Shown here: in pieces, positions 42,201-45,722 of the stretch
How the letters are laid out: each line of letters opens with the position of its first letter
Numbering within the stretch: position 1 is the stretch's first letter
Assembly (NCBI GenBank): GCA_017616915.1
Contig: JAFZXF010000103.1
Coordinates: 1 to 45,722, forward strand
DNA length: 45,722 nt
Origin: Bacteroidaceae bacterium
GTDB lineage: Bacteria > Bacteroidota > Bacteroidia > Bacteroidales > Bacteroidaceae
Direction of reading: 5' to 3'
The notes under the pieces: model-generated
Databases searched by the model: none
Seen by the model: the letters and a program-made list of their open reading frames with translations, nothing else
Told to the model about the DNA's origin: nothing
Position numbers and translations under genes: made by a program

Positions 42201-42583
42201 TCAAGCACTCCGTCCAGACAGCAAGCTATGAGCAGAAAGACCCGCTCGTAATCTTCAAACTCGAGAGCGCAACACTCTTCGACAATATGATCAATAAGAT
42301 CTACGACCGCGTCGTAAGCATCTTCATGCGATGCCAGATACCTATGCGCGACCCGCAGGACGTGCAGCAGGCAGGACCCGAGCGACGCGCTCCGCAGCCA
42401 CGCTACACCGAGAGCCGCACCGACCTCACCGACCCCGCACAGCGAGCAGCAGCCAACCGCGACACCCGCGAACAGCAGCCCGCACAGCCCGTCATCAAGG
42501 AAAAGCTCCCGGGGCGCAACGACCCATGCCCATGCGGCAGCGGCAAGAAATTCAAAAACTGCCACGGACGCGGAGTACTGTAA
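39281..42583 (+). CDS. secA: Preprotein translocase ATPase SecA
   Basis: SecA drives proteins through the SecYEG channel by ATP hydrolysis. The 1100-residue protein is longer than the E. coli form (901), with additional segments within the N-terminal 130 residues and around 330-460, as usual in Bacteroidetes. Walker A is MATGEGKT with K196; Walker B is [12 protein letters not shown] with D298 and E299. [11 protein letters not shown] and [11 protein letters not shown] are in the second motor domain. The C-terminal zinc motif [14 protein letters not shown] binds SecB or lipid. It follows the fused Lnb/phosphatase frame by 59 bases. Confidence 0.98.
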   Translation: MSITSVLTKIFGNKASRDMKEIQPYVEQIKAAYEDIDQLDNDALRAKTKELQQQVQHCADDLRSEIQATREKIETLPIEERETHFNHIDKLEKEVLDRMEQELNAILPQTLAIMKSTARRFAEQEDIIVTATDFDRELAATHDFVDIDGDKAVYHNHWVAGGNETVWNMIHYDVQLFGGVVLHQGKIAEMATGEGKTLVATLPVFLNALTGNGVHVVTVNDYLAKRDSEWMGPLYMFHGLSVDCIDKHKPNSEERRRAYQADITFGTNNEFGFDYLRDNMATAPQDLVQRSHNYAIVDEVDSVLIDDARTPLIISGPVPQGEDQMFEQYQPLIQSLYEVQRKYATQLLSEAKQLIASDDKKQQEQGFLQLFRSHKALPKNKALIKFLSEPGIKTGMLKTEEMYMENNNRRMPEAVEPLYFVVDEKQKSVELTDKGNDWLANAVKNATLFVLPDIAGELSALEGDTSLSDEERLQKKDELMSDYAVKSERVHTILQLLKAYTMFNIDDDYVIIDGQVKIVDEQTGRIMEGRRWSDGLHQAVEAKEHVKVEAATQTFATITLQNYFRMYHKLAGMTGTAITEAGEFWNIYKLDVVEIPTNKPVARRDLNDRIYKTKREKYNAVIDEIARMREAGRPVLVGTTSVEISELLKRMLDLRKIPCQVLNAKLHQKEADIVAQAGQSSTVTIATNMAGRGTDIKLSDEVKAAGGLAIIGTERHESRRVDRQLRGRSGRQGDPGSSVFFVSLEDQLMRLFAAERISKIMDRLGLKEGEVIESPLINKSIERAQKKVEGNNFGIRKHLLEYDDVMNKQRTVIYEKRRHALMGERIGMDIANMIWDRTLNIIDQNDFAGCQRRFLEVMAMEVPFSENDLNGAVAREELYEQAFQAAMANFHRRTDRMAEVATPVIKQVYENEGDRYERIAVPITDGKRIYNIAVPLKEAVETEGKSLVKQFEKAILLQIIDDEWKENLRNLDELKHSVQTASYEQKDPLVIFKLESATLFDNMINKIYDRVVSIFMRCQIPMRDPQDVQQAGPERRAPQPRYTESRTDLTDPAQRAAANRDTREQQPAQPVIKEKLPGRNDPCPCGSGKKFKNCHGRGVL

Positions 42584-42584
42584 T

Positions 42585-42619
42585 ATAAAGTGTATAGTGG
42601 ATAGTGTATAGTTTAAAGT
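42585..42619. repeat. Heptad array after secA, unit GTATAGT
   Basis: Five units, ATAAAGT, GTATAGT, GGATAGT, GTATAGT and TTAAAGT, follow the secA stop codon directly. The 42584-42795 gap holds no gene and is made up of repeats. Confidence 0.85.
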
Positions 42620-42651
42620 CAGTTTATAAGTTTTTGAGTTTTGAAACTTAG

Positions 42652-42716
42652 AAGTTAAGAAGTTTTTGGAGTTATCGCGGCTTTGAGAGCGTTAACTTCT
42701 GAGCGAAGCGGTAACT
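42652..42716. repeat. Composite inverted-repeat module, short form
   Basis: The first 33 bases match 1012-1044 with two differences, and the last 26 bases (GTTAACTTCTGAGCGAAGCG then GTAACT) match 1124-1149 exactly. The roughly 79-base middle of the first copy is replaced by six bases. Thus this is a deletion derivative, or the long copy is an insertion derivative. Confidence 0.85.
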
Positions 42717-42783
42717 ACCTATTAACTACCCGTTAACTTCCTATTAACTACCCGTTAACTACTCATTAACTACCTGTTAACTT
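42712..42783. repeat. 11-bp tandem repeat upstream of asparaginase
   Basis: Six 11-bp units of the form TAACTACCTAT / TAACTACCCGT, alternating in their last three bases, are followed by a partial seventh. The array ends 12 bases before the TTG start codon and so includes any ribosome binding region. Confidence 0.92.
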
Positions 42784-42795
42784 CGTTATCTCAAC

Positions 42796-43896
42796 TTGAA
42801 AAAGCTTCTCCTCATATACACCGGCGGCACCATCGGCATGAGCCGCAATCCCCGCACCGGCACCCTCGAGCCATTCTCGTTCAGCCATCTGCTGGCCAAT
42901 GTGCCCGAGCTCACCCAGCTCGATGCCCAGATCGACAACGGCCAGTGGGCCGATGCTGACGGAAACCCACTTCCGCCCATCGACTCCAGCGACATGAGTC
43001 CCGAGCTGTGGATACAGCTCGCCCGCACCATCGCCGCCAACTATGACGCCTACGACGGCTTCGTCATCCTCCACGGCACCGACACCATGGCCTACACCGC
43101 CTCCGCCCTGTCGTTCATGCTCGAGAACCTCACCAAGCCCGTCATCCTCACAGGGTCGCAGCTACCCGTGGGCCAACTCCGCACCGATGGAAGGGAGAAC
43201 CTCATCACCGCCGTACAAATAGCCACCGCCACCGACTCAGAGGGCCACGCCCTCGTGCCCGAGGTAGGCATCTGCTTCGGAGGAGCACTCCTCCGCGGCA
43301 ACCGCACCACCAAGAAAAGCGCCGAAGCCTTCAGCGCCTTCGCCTCGTTCAACTATCCACCCCTCGCCGACGTCGGCGTCGAAATCACATACCATCCCGA
43401 CCGCATCCTCAAGCCCAACACCCACACTGGACTTAGAACTAGAAAACCGGACTTAGATAATGTTCAATGTTCAATTTTCAATTCTCAATTTTCAATTCAA
43501 CTCGACTCTCGCGTCATTATTTTCTCACTCTTCCCCGGCATACGTGAGGACATCATCAAGCACATCATCATGGCGCCGGGAGTGCGAGGCATCGTGATGC
43601 GCACCTACGGCAGCGGCAATGCGCCGCAGTATCCGTGGCTGCTGCGGGCGTTGAGGGAGAGCACCAAGAGTGGCAAGGTCATCGTTAATGTGAGCCAGTG
43701 CATACAGGGAAGGGTCGAGATGTCGCGCTACGACTGCGGCTACCATCTGCAGGAGGCCGGCGTTATCTCCGGGCGTGACATCACCGTGGAGAGCGCCGTC
43801 ACCAAGCTCATGTACCTCCTTGCGCGCTATCCTGATGAGCCCGACGCAGTGCGTCAGCTCATGACGAGAAGCCTCCGCGGAGAAATGACAGAATAA
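42796..43896 (+). CDS. ansA: Type I L-asparaginase with a repeat-encoded insert
   Basis: The enzyme hydrolyses asparagine to aspartate and ammonia. The 366-residue protein has no signal peptide and is probably cytoplasmic. Catalytic residues are visible: T12 in YTGGTIGM and T95-D96 in HGTDTMAYTA. The frame must start with the TTG at 42796, since no ATG lies before the catalytic threonine. Between the two domains, residues about 211-235 (from HTGLRTRKPDLDN through FNSQFSIQ) are encoded by a palindromic module plus five heptads and look like an insertion; the C-domain resumes at VIIFSLFPG. A GC-rich terminator follows. Confidence 0.9.
   Translation: MKKLLLIYTGGTIGMSRNPRTGTLEPFSFSHLLANVPELTQLDAQIDNGQWADADGNPLPPIDSSDMSPELWIQLARTIAANYDAYDGFVILHGTDTMAYTASALSFMLENLTKPVILTGSQLPVGQLRTDGRENLITAVQIATATDSEGHALVPEVGICFGGALLRGNRTTKKSAEAFSAFASFNYPPLADVGVEITYHPDRILKPNTHTGLRTRKPDLDNVQCSIFNSQFSIQLDSRVIIFSLFPGIREDIIKHIIMAPGVRGIVMRTYGSGNAPQYPWLLRALRESTKSGKVIVNVSQCIQGRVEMSRYDCGYHLQEAGVISGRDITVESAVTKLMYLLARYPDEPDAVRQLMTRSLRGEMTE
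43428..43496. repeat. Module fragment plus heptad array inside the asparaginase gene
   Basis: CTGGACTTAGA (the reverse complement of part of the 39-bp module) and ACCGGACTTAGAT precede five 7-bp units at 43462-43496: GTTCAAT, GTTCAAT, TTTCAAT, TCTCAAT and TTTCAAT. The reading frame stays open. Confidence 0.85.
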
Positions 43897-43904
43897 AAGC
43901 AAAT

Positions 43905-43937
43905 GCCGCCGGCACTGATGTGCCGGCGGCGTTTTTT
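43905..43937 (+). terminator. Terminator of the asparaginase gene
   Basis: GCCGCCGGCA and TGCCGGCGGC form a perfect 10-bp stem around CTGATG, followed by GTTTTTT. Confidence 0.95.
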
Positions 43938-43953
43938 GTGCCCCCCCTAGATG

Positions 43954-44038
43954 TTTTCGCGTGCGCGCGAAAATATAGAACGTTCTCACGCGCGTGCGCG
44001 TGCTCTGAGTTTTCTTGCGTGTGCTCTGAGATTTCGAG
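43954..44038. repeat. CG-alternating hairpin and 21-bp direct repeat in a gene-free stretch
   Basis: The stretch 43938-44203 has no gene. It contains TTTTCGCG-TGCG-CGCGAAAA (43954-43973), a perfect 8-bp stem in alternating purine-pyrimidine sequence, then two imperfect 21-bp direct repeats (about 43997-44017 and 44018-44038) that share GTGCTCTGAG. It marks the change from GC-rich to AT-rich sequence. I see no canonical promoter before the gene at 44204. Confidence 0.7.
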
Positions 44039-44203
44039 GGCACGTCCCGTGTTTTCGTGCATTACGTAAGGATTTTTCCGCATTTATGATTTTTTAACAG
44101 AAAAAAGAGGAAAAAATCTGTCATGCATGCGTATATAATAATAGGAGGGGGTCAGAACTTCCTTGAGGCAAAAGCATAAAACCTTATAAGACATAGAATA
44201 GTT

Positions 44204-44785
44204 ATGAAGAACATAAAGAAAATCGTGCTCAACGATGAGCCGCAAGATAATGGTAACGACGTGAAGGATGAAGGCGGTCTGAGACTTCCTCCAACAGGAT
44301 CAGGTAGCGGTGGTGGAACTTATATTGATTATTACACAGCAACAACGAATCTGGGATCTGTAACAGTGTGGATAAATCCTTTCTCATGGGAAGGTTCAGG
44401 TTCCGGAAGTGCGAAATTCCGTGTAAAGAAGAATCAGGCAGGTGTACATCTTTCATGCGAGTTAATACAAACATCTTTTACCGTTCATTTCACAGGTAAC
44501 GTACATACTGTACATAACAATGAGGAGAATTCGGATGTCACATATACTTCTAATGACGTGGACATGAGTGTTCAAATAGACAATCCAATGGGAGCAGGGA
44601 ATATGGATGTAGTACAGTATTATTTCGAGAACCGTCCTTTTTCTGGAACGATAATAACTAGGTATAGCGATGGAAGAGTAGAGACTACATCTTATTCTGA
44701 GAATAAAACCGTTGTCGTTTCTTTCCGATTAGAAGTAATAGGTGGTCAATATACTGCCACGAATGGTAATATTACTGTATTGTAA
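44204..44785 (+). CDS. Unrecognised AT-rich gene, beta-rich protein with glycine-rich N-terminus
   Basis: The 193-residue product is not one I recognise. It has no hydrophobic signal peptide. The start, MKNIKKIVLND, is basic and short, followed by an acidic stretch, a GG at 24-25, a PPTGSGSGGG linker, and then a Thr/Ser/Val/Asn-rich region that looks like beta strands (GSVTVWINPFSW, SFTVHFTGNVHTVH, TVVVSFRLEVIGG). The layout resembles a leader with a double-glycine site, but the leader lacks the usual hydrophobic pattern. Base composition is more AT-rich than the rest of the window, which suggests transfer. It precedes two genes for exported proteins with small gaps (30 and 28 bases). Confidence 0.65.
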   Translation: MKNIKKIVLNDEPQDNGNDVKDEGGLRLPPTGSGSGGGTYIDYYTATTNLGSVTVWINPFSWEGSGSGSAKFRVKKNQAGVHLSCELIQTSFTVHFTGNVHTVHNNEENSDVTYTSNDVDMSVQIDNPMGAGNMDVVQYYFENRPFSGTIITRYSDGRVETTSYSENKTVVVSFRLEVIGGQYTATNGNITVL

Positions 44786-44815
44786 CTGGTAGACTAATTT
44801 GAAAAACTTGGGAAC

Positions 44816-45439
44816 ATGAGAAGAATCTTTTTTCTTTGCTTTATACTTGGAACAATAACTTCATTGGGGGAAATTCTTTATATTTCCGAAGATGCTCCTT
44901 ATTCCATTTCAATGTCTCCCCAATATCCGCCGGGAGGAGCTGCTTACGATACTTGGCAGACGTCTCCTACGTCGGTATATATTCCCTACGGCATAAACGG
45001 GGGATACTTTCCATTCCCTCCCTATCGCCCCACCGCGGCCAGTGTGCATCAAAGGGTTGTCGAGTTGCAGAAGTTCTACCACAAACTACTTCTGTCCAAA
45101 AAGTTCGATTCCGGCAGTATGGCAAAGAAATACAGGAAACTCTTTCCCGAGGAGATGATGAAAGAGATTCTGCGTCTGCCTTCAGACAGCGTGGGTAACA
45201 CAACTTATAAGGGCTGGGGCATTTTCTTAGGCAAAGGGGTGAAGGCCGGCTCTTTCTGCGATGTGCAATATGTTGGCAAAAACTGGTACAAGGCTGGCTT
45301 CCCCGATGATGACAGTTCAAATGTCTATCTGAAAGTGGAACTAATGGGCAAAGACCTCTCTCCGGTTGTTACCACTATTTACAATCCCTTATACAATATT
45401 ATTATCGGCCATCAGTCCGAGGAAGGTGAGGAAAAGTAA
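44816..45439 (+). CDS. Unrecognised exported protein
   Basis: The 207-residue product has a hydrophobic start (RRIFFLCFILGTITSLGEI, about 2-20) that may be a signal peptide. A Pro/Tyr-rich section follows (SPQYPPGGAAYDTW, YFPFPPYRP), then a domain from about residue 75 (VHQRVVELQKFYHKLLLSKKF, DVQYVGKNWYKAGF, VTTIYNPLYN). The latter order of helix, then strands around a Trp-Tyr pair, recalls NTF2-like/DUF3828 proteins, though I am not sure. It lies between the unrecognised gene at 44204 and a lipoprotein gene, probably in one operon. Confidence 0.65.
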   Translation: MRRIFFLCFILGTITSLGEILYISEDAPYSISMSPQYPPGGAAYDTWQTSPTSVYIPYGINGGYFPFPPYRPTAASVHQRVVELQKFYHKLLLSKKFDSGSMAKKYRKLFPEEMMKEILRLPSDSVGNTTYKGWGIFLGKGVKAGSFCDVQYVGKNWYKAGFPDDDSSNVYLKVELMGKDLSPVVTTIYNPLYNIIIGHQSEEGEEK

Positions 45440-45467
45440 TTAGAAGGAATCATAAAATATAAGCGCT

Positions 45468-45722
45468 ATGAAAACTTCTATCAAAACACTAAGCTTCATC
45501 GCCGGCATCGCCCTACTGGTCTCTTGTTCCAAATCACTGACGGACATTGGATACGAGGGAGGACCTATTGAGACTGCGGATCCAACTTCTGTTGGGCGTA
45601 TAGCCTCTGACGGTAATATATGTAGTCCACTCCCAATGAGAGCCTACGGACAATCATACTCCGGCCCAAGAAAACTGGTTGTATTGTCGGGAGATGCCGC
45701 CAACGCCAAAGGGCAGGAGAAG
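45468..45722 (+). CDS. Lipoprotein, 3' end outside the window
   Basis: The frame opens at ATG 45468 and runs without a stop to the last base (85 codons). The start MKTSIKTLSFIAGIALLVSC is a lipoprotein signal with the lipobox LVSC and lipidated C20. The visible remainder (SLTDIGYEGGPIETADPTSV and beyond) shows no motif I recognise. It follows the gene at 44816 by 28 bases and is likely part of the same operon. Confidence 0.7.
   Translation, partial: MKTSIKTLSFIAGIALLVSCSKSLTDIGYEGGPIETADPTSVGRIASDGNICSPLPMRAYGQSYSGPRKLVVLSGDAANAKGQEK

Overview
The window looks like a chromosomal segment from a gut-type member of the order Bacteroidales. Three things point there. The promoters are of the Bacteroidetes form (TTG, 20 bp, then TAnnTTTG). 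The gene order DUF6242 / DUF6089 / uppS / bamA / two OmpH-Skp genes, and the rpsF-rpsR-rplI genes lying divergent to an RprXY-type two-component system, are arrangements I know from Bacteroidales. The proteins are of Bacteroidales type throughout (M15 peptidase, DUF4369, DUF4827, Lnb/DUF4105, PafA-like, GH97, GH110). The DNA is GC-rich for the order, so a Muribaculaceae- or Prevotellaceae-like lineage is possible, but the sequence alone does not settle this. I see no rRNA, tRNA, insertion sequence, prophage or CRISPR array.

Layout. 1-6.4 kb: envelope biogenesis (end of a DUF6242 protein, DUF6089 barrel, UppS, BamA, two Skp-like chaperones). 6.5-13.3 kb: a GH97 glycosidase, a convergent ROK sugar kinase, a GH110 alpha-1,3-galactosidase, a DHH phosphoesterase and a DUF4827 lipoprotein. 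13.3-23.7 kb: HemW, divergent from an EF-G paralogue with degraded GTPase motifs, then a likely operon of DPP IV peptidase, GH36 alpha-galactosidase, rpe and comEC. 23.8-26.6 kb, minus strand: M15 peptidase, DUF4369 protein, and L9-S18-S6. 26.9-30.4 kb: RprX/RprY-like sensor and regulator, an ECF sigma factor and a possible 39-residue protein. 30.4-36.4 kb: a second GH97, a convergent GH31, apt, and a secreted dockerin-like protein. 36.5-43.9 kb: an Lnb/DUF4105 protein joined in frame to a PafA-like pseudophosphatase, then secA and a type I asparaginase. 43.9-45.7 kb: a visibly more AT-rich end with two unrecognised proteins and the start of a lipoprotein.

The carbohydrate genes fit together. 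Two GH97 enzymes with the retaining catalytic pair, GH110, GH36 and GH31 could release terminal alpha-linked sugars, probably largely alpha-galactose. A ROK kinase and ribulose-phosphate epimerase could serve downstream metabolism. No SusC/SusD pair is present, so this is not a classical polysaccharide utilisation locus.

The most unusual signal is not a gene. At least eleven short arrays of imperfect 7-bp tandem repeats (unit differing from site to site, often NNTCAAT) and one 11-bp array are scattered in intergenic gaps, across start codons, and in frame inside four genes (comEC, a GH97, the Lnb/pseudophosphatase ORF, asparaginase). Several are accompanied by recurring palindromic modules (a 39-bp module at 911 and 5290; a composite module at 1012 and 42652). 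In one case the array appears to have joined two formerly separate genes into one 898-codon frame.
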